Position numbers and translations under genes: made by a program
The notes under the pieces: generated by a model
Seen by the model: only the letters and a program-made list of their open reading frames with translations
What the model was told of the DNA's origin: nothing
Databases searched by the model: none
In this document: positions 40,306-47,026 of the stretch, piece after piece
Layout: each line of letters opens with the position of its first letter
How positions within the stretch are numbered: the stretch's first letter is position 1
From: Raineyella fluvialis
Lineage (GTDB): Bacteria; Actinomycetota; Actinomycetes; Propionibacteriales; Propionibacteriaceae
Direction of reading: 5' to 3'
Assembly (NCBI RefSeq): GCF_009646095.1
Contig: NZ_CP045725.1
Location: 372,001-436,000, forward strand
DNA: 64,000 nucleotides

Positions 40306-40731
40306 TTACTGACCTGCTCCGCGTGCTGGGCTATCGGGATCCCGTCCCGGGGCGATGACCACGAGCCCAGCTGCTCGAGCCGCCTCCGCCATCCGGGCGT
40401 CGTACGTCACCAGACAGTCGACGCCCGTCCCGATCGCTGACGCCAGGTGCAGGGCATCCAAGGAACGCAGGTGTTCACCCGGGAGGAGTCCGGCCTGGAG
40501 AAACACTGTCGGTGTCACCTCGTAGAGGTCGATGCGGTCCAGGAGGTCGGTGACCTGCCGCTGCGAGAGTTCCGGGGTGCGGTGTGCGGCCCGCCGCATC
40601 TCGGTCTCCAGTAGATAGCAGGCCACCAGCGTCGGGTGTTCGGAGGTGATCGCCTGGATCAGGGCTTCCGATTCCTGTTCGGCCAGGACGAGCTTCAGGG
40701 CCGCCGAGGTGTCCAGGTACCACCGGCTCAT
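40306..40731 (-). CDS. vapC: VapC-type PIN-domain toxin
   Basis: This 141-residue PIN ribonuclease has the expected acidic residues: D7 in YLDTSAAL, E42/E44 in LLETEMRR, D92 in LDALHLASA and D111 in VTYDARM. VapC toxins cut RNA and are held inactive by a cognate antitoxin. The ATG overlaps the antitoxin stop by 4 bp (40728-40731), the usual antitoxin-first operon. About ten extra residues (PGRDPDSPARGAGQ) trail the fold. Confidence 0.9.
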   Translation of the reverse strand: MSRWYLDTSAALKLVLAEQESEALIQAITSEHPTLVACYLLETEMRRAAHRTPELSQRQVTDLLDRIDLYEVTPTVFLQAGLLPGEHLRSLDALHLASAIGTGVDCLVTYDARMAEAARAAGLVVIAPGRDPDSPARGAGQ

Positions 40732-40970
40732 CGTTCCTCGCGCAGGTCCGCCAGGATGTCGTCCGAGGACACCGAGGAGTGCACGAGTTCACTCACGGAG
40801 AACACCGGAGACCGGCGAGCTGGCCGGTATCCCGTCGCGGTGTCCCGGTAAGGGACAAGGCGCGCGACCGGTGCGCCTCGGCGCGTGACCGTGAACACCT
40901 CCCCCTGTTCGACCTCACGCAGCACCCGACCGCTCTCGTTCCGCATCTCGCGCTGGCTGATTGTCCTCAT
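40728..40970 (-). CDS. Phd/YefM-type antitoxin partner of the PIN toxin
   Basis: This small protein of about 80 residues begins MRTISQREMRNESGRVLREV, the signature of the Phd/YefM DNA-binding N-terminal domain, followed by FTVTRRGAPVARLVPY. The C-terminal tail (SSDDILADLREER) would wrap the toxin. It should bind VapC and repress the operon promoter upstream. ATG 40970 was chosen because the family begins there; a GTG at 40988 in the same frame would add six residues. Toxin and antitoxin overlap by 4 bp. Confidence 0.87.
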   Translation of the reverse strand: MRTISQREMRNESGRVLREVEQGEVFTVTRRGAPVARLVPYRDTATGYRPARRSPVFSVSELVHSSVSSDDILADLREER

Positions 40971-41316
40971 ATCCTCCACTGTAGCCACGGCGTAGCACTT
41001 GAGTAGCCCTGCCCCAGCAAATCAAAGCAAGCGACCGCCGAGGTGATCCGGACGGCCCGGGCTCTGCTCACCATCCCGGCGACCCTCATTCAGCGTCCGG
41101 ACAAGCGACGACCGGCCTGGCCGCGATGCCGCCCGCCAACAGGGGGCGCAAGCCGCCCGCACCGCCCCCCCGTCACGGCGCCATCATCGGCGCTGTCATT
41201 ACCTGTCGGCCGGCCGACGGGCACCTTCCTTGCTCGCACGGAAGGCTCATCGGTGGACCCGAACGTGCATGGAGTCCATCATCGACAGCACAGGGACCCA
41301 GAACATCAGGAGCATC
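40971..41316. other. Intergenic region
   Basis: These roughly 350 bp contain the presumed promoter of the toxin-antitoxin pair near 40971-41020 on the minus strand. Otherwise I see no gene or RNA. Short open frames here are Arg/Pro-rich and have no ribosome sites. Confidence 0.5.
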
Positions 41317-41657
41317 ATGACCGAGTCATTGCGTGACCAGCTGATCGGTGCGTGGAAGCTCGTGTCCCACGTCGAGCGCCCCGTCGACGGCGGCGCCGAC
41401 CGCTACCCGATGGGCGAGCATCCCCAGGGGATCATCCTGTACACCCCGGACGGCTACATGTCCGCCCAACTGATGACGCCCGGACGCCCCGCCTTCGCCT
41501 CCGGCGACTGGTTCGACGCCACCGACGAGGAGGTGCGGGCCGAAGCACCGGCCAGGTCGACACACTCAAGCTCTCCACCGCACATCCGATGCGCTCCGGC
41601 GGCGTGATGGTCACCTCCTACCTCACCTGGCGGCGCGCGGTCCCGCGCCAGCACTGA
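41317..41657 (+). pseudogene. Lipocalin-like domain protein, internally deleted
   Basis: ATG 41317 follows AGGAG. The first 78 or so codons match the start of lipocalin-like (Lipocalin_5-type) proteins: LRDQLIGAWKLVSHVERP, YPMGEHPQGIILYTPDGYMSAQLM, GRPAFASGDWF. After EEVRAEA the sequence jumps, in another frame, to DTLKLSTAHPM and SYLTWRRA, which is the C-terminal strand region. The middle of the barrel, roughly 30-40 residues, is therefore missing and the frame is shifted. Function unknown even for intact members. Confidence 0.72.
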
Positions 41658-41682
41658 ACCGACCCGGACGAGAGGACGCCAC

Positions 41683-42792
41683 GTGTCATCCCACGAGCCG
41701 GTCGACACGACTCCGGAGGCCTCCGGCGCGCCGGCGGCCGGCGCCAAGCCCGGTCGCCCGCCCAGGCTCGAACCTTCCGATTGGGCGTACGCGCTGAAGC
41801 GTGCCCTGAAGGAGTTCTCGGCGGCCAGCGGTATCGACCTGTCGGCCATGCTGACGCATTTCACCGTGCTCTCGCTGGCCCCCGTCCTGCTGGCGATCTT
41901 TTCCGTCGTCTCCCTGATCCTGACCAGCAAGGCCGCCACGCTGACCTCGCTGGTGGCGGACCTGACGACGCTCTACGTGCCGGTCGACTACCAGCGCCCG
42001 GTTGCGGACCTCGTCACCATGATCACGGGCTCGGCGAGCGGCAGCGCGATCGCCCTGACCATCGCCGTCGCCACCGGGCTGTGGTCCTCGTTCGGCTACG
42101 TCACGGCATTCTCCCGGTGCATGAACACCATGTATGGCCGCGAGGAGGGGCGTGGCCTGCTCCGGCACACCGGCACGATGCTGCTGGTCTCGCTGGCCAT
42201 GCTGGCCGGCGTCGTCCTCATCCTCGTCTCGCTCGCCCTGAACCAACCCATCGTCTCCGGGCTGCTGGGTCCGATCGCCGAGCCGCTGGGGCTGGGCAGG
42301 CTGCTCGACTTCCTGCTGACGACCTTCCTGCCTGTCTGGGCCTGGGCGAAGTGGGTGGTCGTTCTCGCGCTGATGACCACGCTCGTGACCCTGCTCTACT
42401 ACTTCACCCCCAACGTCCGGCGTCCGAGGTTCACCTGGATCAGTCCCGGCTCAGTGATCGCCGTCCTGGGCATAGCGGTCGCCGGCCTTCTGCTGTGGAC
42501 CTACTTGACCCGGTTCGCCCGCTACAGCCTGTACGGCGCCATCGGCGCGGTGATCGGCTTGGTGTTCGCCCTCTGGCTGGTCAACACCGTGCTGCTGGTG
42601 GGCGCCGAGGTGGACGCAGAGGTGGAGCGCGCCCGCGAGCTGGTCAGCGGGATCGCAGCGGAGGAGCACATCCAACTGCCCCCACGAAGTACCGTCCGGG
42701 TCGCGAAGATGCAGGAGTCCCGAGATCGGCTGGCGTCGACAGGTCGCGAGCGGCGCCTCTCCCGCACTGAGCAACGGGTCCACCGACGGTAG
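41683..42792 (+). CDS. YihY/BrkB-family inner membrane protein
   Basis: This 369-residue protein has about six hydrophobic segments, beginning near residue 65 (VLSLAPVLLAIFSVVSLIL). The family-typical WSSFGYVTAFSRCMNTMYG lies after the second, and YYFTPNVRRPRFTWISPGS and VNTVLLVGAEVDAEVERAR near the end. A hydrophilic N terminus and a basic C-terminal tail face the cytoplasm by the positive-inside pattern. The start is GTG 41683 behind GAGAGGA. YihY proteins were once called ribonuclease BN in error; their real role is unclear. Confidence 0.9.
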   Translation: MSSHEPVDTTPEASGAPAAGAKPGRPPRLEPSDWAYALKRALKEFSAASGIDLSAMLTHFTVLSLAPVLLAIFSVVSLILTSKAATLTSLVADLTTLYVPVDYQRPVADLVTMITGSASGSAIALTIAVATGLWSSFGYVTAFSRCMNTMYGREEGRGLLRHTGTMLLVSLAMLAGVVLILVSLALNQPIVSGLLGPIAEPLGLGRLLDFLLTTFLPVWAWAKWVVVLALMTTLVTLLYYFTPNVRRPRFTWISPGSVIAVLGIAVAGLLLWTYLTRFARYSLYGAIGAVIGLVFALWLVNTVLLVGAEVDAEVERARELVSGIAAEEHIQLPPRSTVRVAKMQESRDRLASTGRERRLSRTEQRVHRR

Positions 42793-42924
42793 GCAGTCCT
42801 CACGGACGTCCGTCGACTACTGACCGGGCGGTAGGGAGCTCGTCCGGGGCTGGTGACAGAACGTTGGCTGACCTACGTTGGTTCGATCAACGGAAGTCCG
42901 ACCGCTTGAATCGGAGAAGGACCT

Positions 42925-43350
42925 ATGAGCAATTTCGATGTCACGGTGAGGCGCACCATCCACGCGCCTGCCGACCGGGTCTGGGCCACTCTCACCGACC
43001 CCGTGCTGGTCTCGAAGTGGATGCTGGGGACCACCGTGTCGAGCACCTGGACGAAGGGTGCATCCGTCACCTGGACCGGTGAGTACCAAGGCAAGACGTA
43101 CACCGACAAGGGCGAGGTGGTCGAGGTCGAGGAGAACAAGCGCCTTGTCCACACCCATTTCAGCGGCCTGTCCGGGGCCGAGGACAAGCCCGAGAACTAC
43201 CACCGGTTGGATTGGAAGCTGTCCGGTGACGGCGACACCACGACGCTGACACTCGTCCAGTCCGGCGCTCACTCGAAGGAGGAGGCGGACCAGTTCAAGC
43301 AGAACTGGGACGCCATGCTGGACGGGTTCCGCGACACCGCGCAGGCTTGA
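42925..43350 (+). CDS. SRPBCC-family protein (AHSA1-like)
   Basis: This 141-residue protein shows the SRPBCC start pattern VRRTIHAPADRVWATLTDPVLVSKWM, then GEYQGKTYTDKGEVVEVEENKRLVHTHF in short runs, and ends with NWDAMLDGFRD, as AHSA1-type ligand-binding folds do. Such proteins form a helix-grip cavity for hydrophobic ligands; no substrate can be proposed. ATG 42925 follows GGAGAAGG. It stands alone between the YihY gene and pseudogene remnants. Confidence 0.85.
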   Translation: MSNFDVTVRRTIHAPADRVWATLTDPVLVSKWMLGTTVSSTWTKGASVTWTGEYQGKTYTDKGEVVEVEENKRLVHTHFSGLSGAEDKPENYHRLDWKLSGDGDTTTLTLVQSGAHSKEEADQFKQNWDAMLDGFRDTAQA

Positions 43351-43417
43351 TGCCGGCTGGTTCGCCGAGACTCCGGCGCGGATATGCCACAGAAGGTATG
43401 GCCAACCGGACCGAGCC

Positions 43418-43564
43418 ATGTGCCGCAACATCCCCCAACTCCACATCTCCGAGCCGCCGACCACCGAGGACGGGGTGCGTGCCGCGGCCATCCGGTTCGT
43501 CCGGAAGGTCAGCGGGGCCCTCCATCACGCTCCGGCGGTTCCGCTCAGTTCTGCGGCGTCATGA
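43418..43564 (+). pseudogene. Truncated DUF2277 gene copy
   Basis: From ATG 43418 the sequence reads MCRNIPQLHISEPPTTEDG and continues to RAAAIRFVRKVSG, closely matching the first 33 residues of the intact DUF2277 protein at 46660-46935. It then diverges into an unrelated short tail and stops at 43564. It is therefore a 5' fragment of a paralogue, and the upstream context (GAGCC before ATG) also resembles that of the intact copy only weakly. Confidence 0.8.
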
Positions 43565-43577
43565 AGCTGCTGAAGAA

Positions 43578-43668
43578 CTAGCTCCTCGTAGGCGCGTCCA
43601 GCGGCAAGACCTGTGAGACGTACTGGTCGGGACGGACCACGAGGAGGGCGCCGAGGCCGCGGCCGAGT
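43578..43668 (-). pseudogene. C-terminal remnant of an FAD-dependent monooxygenase
   Basis: On the minus strand the last 29 codons read ELGRGLGALLVVRPDQYVSQ and then VLPLDAPTRS before a TAG at 43578-43580. The RPDQYV...LPL end is characteristic of PHBH-type FAD monooxygenases. Nothing upstream continues the protein, so only the tail survives. It abuts the DUF2277 fragment tail to tail, marking a deletion junction. Confidence 0.6.
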
Positions 43669-43720
43669 TCAGATGTCCTCGTCCACCGCGCGCCGCCAGT
43701 CGCCGAGTGAGCGAAGGATG

Positions 43721-44731
43721 TCAGCGGGGCGAGTTGATGTCCGGCGCGAAGCGAAACCGCAGCCGCACGCTGTCGTCGTACGGGACCACGATCGTCGACG
43801 CATCAGGCGACCAGTTGTCGGGGACCAGGTACAGGCGACCGCCGCCGTAGACCAGGAGGCGCAGCCCGAAGTACCGATAGTGATACTTCGTGGTCGTGGC
43901 CGACCCACCCTGGGCAGGGTCGTCGACGGGCAGTTGCTGCAGGCTGATCGCGTTGTTCCCGGGCGACAGTCGCTCCTGCGTGTCGAGGACCACAGCCGGC
44001 AGTGTCGAGAAGTCGGCCGCGAGGGCCCGTGCCTGTCCGAGGCCCCACCATTGCGCAACGGTGGCTGCCGTCCAGAACGTTCCGGCGACGAGCACCAGGA
44101 CCAGCAGCACCACGAGGGTGCGGCCCTCCCGCGCCCCGCTGAGCGTGCGAGCGATCGCGGCAGCGTACGCGGCCAGTCCGGCTCCCACGGCGAGGACGAG
44201 CGGCGTGACGAACGGGTAGAACGGCCATGTCCCCAGCACGGGGAAGAGGAAGGCCAGGGTCAGGCCCGCCAGGAGAAGGATCGCCCCCGCCACGCCGATC
44301 ACGGTGACGACCCGGTGCTGCCGAGGCGCGGCGGCGGAGCGGAGACGGCGACGCAGCAGCCGGTGCGCCATGCTGAGCGCGGCCGCGAGCAGCAGCAGGA
44401 TCATCACCGGCACGAACAACGCACCCGGGCTGCGCATGACGAACTCGCGCGGGCTGAGCCCCAGCAGGTCGACGTCCACCCCGAAGTAGCGGAAGTACTC
44501 CCGCGAGGACACGTACCCGAAGTAGAACAGCAGCGAGGTGATCAGGGTGAGCGGCGCGACGAACGACGTGATGAACCCCATCACCCGTTCGAACCCCGGC
44601 CCCTGCCCGGCGCCATCAGGCGTCGGCTCCGCCTCCCTTGCGGACACTGCGGCCGTGTCGGGCACGGGGCCTGTTGCGGACACGTCGTCGGCGTCGGAGG
44701 GGGAAGCCGGGAGGGACGAGCGATCAGGCAT
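43721..44731 (-). CDS. Integral membrane protein of unknown function
   Basis: From ATG 44731 (MPDRSSLPASPS) the product has 336 residues: a disordered Ser/Pro/Glu-rich N terminus of about 45 residues, then five hydrophobic helices (for example LLFYFGYVSSREYF region, VPVMILLLLAAALSM, VTVIGVAGAILLLAGL, LAVGAGLAAYAAAIA, LVVLLVLVLVAGTFW) and a soluble C-terminal domain of about 110 residues. No family was recognised. It starts two bases after the stop of the lipoprotein gene (TGACCATG), so the two form an operon and may act together at the envelope. The frame is open further upstream, but that part overlaps the lipoprotein gene. Confidence 0.75.
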   Translation of the reverse strand: MPDRSSLPASPSDADDVSATGPVPDTAAVSAREAEPTPDGAGQGPGFERVMGFITSFVAPLTLITSLLFYFGYVSSREYFRYFGVDVDLLGLSPREFVMRSPGALFVPVMILLLLAAALSMAHRLLRRRLRSAAAPRQHRVVTVIGVAGAILLLAGLTLAFLFPVLGTWPFYPFVTPLVLAVGAGLAAYAAAIARTLSGAREGRTLVVLLVLVLVAGTFWTAATVAQWWGLGQARALAADFSTLPAVVLDTQERLSPGNNAISLQQLPVDDPAQGGSATTTKYHYRYFGLRLLVYGGGRLYLVPDNWSPDASTIVVPYDDSVRLRFRFAPDINSPR

Positions 44732-44733
44732 GG

Positions 44734-45504
44734 TCACCCCCCGGTTGTCGCACTGCCGATGGACGAGGCACCGGACGAGCCGCTCGTGGACCGACTCCCC
44801 GCGGACGGACTCCCCGCGGACCCATCCCCCGTGCCTGTCGAGTCGTCCGACGGTGTCGTCACGACGATGGGCGGACCGGGAGTGACCTTGCGGGCCGCCA
44901 CCTGGTTGCACACGGCGGCCGTGGGGCAGGTGAGGGTGCCCACGAACGTGATCGTGGTGCCGTCCTTGAAGCCGGATGTCGGCCGAAGGACCATGCTGCA
45001 GAAGACAGCGTCCTTGTCACTGGACCTGAAGGTGAGGCCGAGGCACGTACGGTCGGCGCCCTTGGTCCCGCAGACGCCCGGCTGGACGCCAAGTCCGGTG
45101 GACGGTTTGGTGACCGCCTTGTCAAAGCGGAAGGTGACACCCGCGGGGATGTCTCCGCCCCAGAAGACGGCGATCGTGTCGCACCACGTGCCCTTCCCGG
45201 TCACCTCGACGCCCTGATCCCCGTACGCCGGGCCGCCGAAGGACGCCACCGGCCCGGTGCGGACACGCGACTGCTTGGGATCTTGAGGGCCGTCCGGCGC
45301 GGTGGATCCCCCGACACCCGAGCTTGTGGCGCTGGGGCTCGCGGACTGCCCACCACTGGAGGGCGAGGACGGGGTCGGCGCTGACGTCGAGGCGTCCTGC
45401 CCGGCCGGACCCGCGGAGGGGCCGCGCTGCGCGCATCCCGTCAGCACCATGGCGAGAACGGCCATGAGAGTGACCAGAGTCACACCACATCCACGTGAAG
45501 TCAT
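44734..45504 (-). CDS. Secreted lipoprotein of unknown function
   Basis: The 256-residue product starts at ATG 45504 behind GGAGG with a clear lipoprotein signal: TLVTLMAVLAMVLTGC, Cys being about residue 22. A Ser/Thr/Pro-rich linker (23-75) leads to a Cys-containing beta-type domain (GTWCDTIAVFWGGDIPAG, then PGVCGTKGADRTCLGLTF and LTCPTAAVCNQ). The C terminus is a low-complexity Ser/Gly/Thr tail. Paired cysteines suggest disulfides outside the membrane. It is co-transcribed with the membrane protein downstream. The frame is open to 45729, but only this start gives a signal peptide. Confidence 0.8.
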   Translation of the reverse strand: MTSRGCGVTLVTLMAVLAMVLTGCAQRGPSAGPAGQDASTSAPTPSSPSSGGQSASPSATSSGVGGSTAPDGPQDPKQSRVRTGPVASFGGPAYGDQGVEVTGKGTWCDTIAVFWGGDIPAGVTFRFDKAVTKPSTGLGVQPGVCGTKGADRTCLGLTFRSSDKDAVFCSMVLRPTSGFKDGTTITFVGTLTCPTAAVCNQVAARKVTPGPPIVVTTPSDDSTGTGDGSAGSPSAGSRSTSGSSGASSIGSATTGG

Positions 45505-45770
45505 CGCGGACCTCCACATCCTCGCGCTGCGAAGACTTACCGGAGAGGTATTCGTTCTCAGAAACAACATACGCTTCCCGCGAACGGGCCACCAGAGTGC
45601 TGATTCTGCGCCGCAACTGATCATCCTGACTGCTCGACCGCCGTGGACGGTCCCAACCGCTCGGCCACGCATCACGTCGTGCGCCTCGGGCTCGATGCAG
45701 TCTGGCGACCACCGCGACATGGCGTCCATGATGGAGACCGCACCACCTCCCCTCGAGGCAGGAGACCGAC

Positions 45771-46643
45771 ATGTCAGAGATCTCGACGCGCACCCTGCGG
45801 GTGCCGGGCGCCACGCTCACCTACGACGTCCGCGGCGCGCTGCCGACGACCAGCCGCCCTCCGCTGCTGATGATCGGCCAACCGATGGGGGCCGCTGGGT
45901 TCGCCACCCTCGCGTCGCACTTCCCGGAGCGGACCGTGGTCACCTACGACCCGCGCGGCCTGGGACGCAGCACACGCGACGACGGGCACACGGAGAACGA
46001 CCCCGTCGTACAGGCCGAAGATCTGCATGCCCTCATCGGCGCCCTCGGCTCGGGAGCGGTCGAGGTGTTCGCCAGCAGCGGCGGGGCGGTCACTGGTCTG
46101 GCCCTGGTCACTGCGCACCCCGACGATGTCGCCACCCTGGTCGCCCACGAGCCCCCGCTGCTGACCGTGCTCCCCGATGCCGACCGCGCCTTCGCGGCGG
46201 AGCAGGCGTTCCAGCAGACCTACCACGCCAAGGGCTTCGGCGCCGGCATGACGCACTTCATCGCGATGAGCATGTGGCGAGGCGAGTTCACCGACGCGTA
46301 CGCCGCCCAGCCTGCTCCCGACCCCGCCTCGTTCGGCATGCCTGCCGACGACGACGGCCGGCGCGACGACCCGCTGCTGTCCGGTGTCTCCAACCCCGTG
46401 ACCCGCTACCGGCCGGACATCAACGCCCTCCGATCGGCACCCACCCGCCTGGTCATCGCCGCCGGCGTCCAGTCCGCCGACACCCTGACCGGACGTACGG
46501 CGGCCGCCCTCGCCGAAATGCTGGGTCTACCGCTGACGATCTTCCCCAGCCACCACGGCGGATTCCTGGGCGGCGAGCACGGCCAGGGCGGGGAGCCCGA
46601 GGCCTTCGCCGCGAAACTTCACGAGGTCCTCGACACCGCCTGA
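45771..46643 (+). CDS. Alpha/beta-fold hydrolase
   Basis: This 290-residue protein has the alpha/beta hydrolase core: PPLLMIGQPMGAAGF, VVTYDPRGLGRST, a nucleophile-elbow-like FASSGGAVTG (Ser near 102) and a C-terminal FPSHHGGFLGG with the candidate catalytic His. Substrate unknown; many relatives are annotated as haloperoxidase- or esterase-like. ATG 45771 follows GGCAGGAGACCGAC. The DUF2277 gene begins 16 bp after its stop, implying co-transcription. Confidence 0.87.
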   Translation: MSEISTRTLRVPGATLTYDVRGALPTTSRPPLLMIGQPMGAAGFATLASHFPERTVVTYDPRGLGRSTRDDGHTENDPVVQAEDLHALIGALGSGAVEVFASSGGAVTGLALVTAHPDDVATLVAHEPPLLTVLPDADRAFAAEQAFQQTYHAKGFGAGMTHFIAMSMWRGEFTDAYAAQPAPDPASFGMPADDDGRRDDPLLSGVSNPVTRYRPDINALRSAPTRLVIAAGVQSADTLTGRTAAALAEMLGLPLTIFPSHHGGFLGGEHGQGGEPEAFAAKLHEVLDTA

Positions 46644-46659
46644 CACCTATCCTGGGGCC

Positions 46660-46935
46660 ATGTGCCGCAACATCCACCAGCTCCACAACTTCGAGCCGCC
46701 GGCCACCGACGACGAGGTCCGGGCCGCGGCCATCCAGTTCGTCCGCAAGGTCAGCGGGTCGACGAAGCCCTCGCACGCCAATGAGGAAGCGTTCGACCGC
46801 GCCGTCGACGAGATCGCCGAGGCCACCCAACGGCTCCTCGATGCGCTGGTGACCACCGCGCCGCCGAAGAACCGTGAAGTCGAGGCCGAGAAGGCCAAGG
46901 AGCGGGGCCGCCAGCGTTTCGGCATCCCGGCCTGA
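46660..46935 (+). CDS. DUF2277-family protein
   Basis: This 91-residue protein begins MCRNIHQLHNFEPPATDDE, the hallmark of DUF2277, and continues RAAAIQFVRKVSG, ending in a helical, charged C terminus (EVEAEKAKERGRQRFGI). The conserved Cys-Arg-Asn at positions 2-4 suggests a metal or nucleic acid contact, but no function is known to me. A truncated paralogue lies at 43418-43564. The stop codon is the first unit of a 17-bp tandem repeat. Confidence 0.92.
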   Translation: MCRNIHQLHNFEPPATDDEVRAAAIQFVRKVSGSTKPSHANEEAFDRAVDEIAEATQRLLDALVTTAPPKNREVEAEKAKERGRQRFGIPA

Positions 46936-47000
46936 CCCCGGGCCCCGCCTGACCCCAGGCCCCGCCTGACCCCAGGCCCCGCGTAACCCCGGGCCCCACG
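46933..47000. repeat. Four tandem copies of a 17-bp GC-rich unit containing stop codons
   Basis: The unit is TGACCCC(A/G)GGCCCCGCC, at 46933, 46950, 46967 and 46984 (last unit begins TAA). The first TGA ends the DUF2277 gene. Because 17 is not a multiple of three, the stop triplets fall in all three forward frames. It fills most of the gap before the PEP-utilising enzyme gene. Confidence 0.9.
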
Positions 47001-47026
47001 GGCCGACCCGGGACTACGCTCAACCC

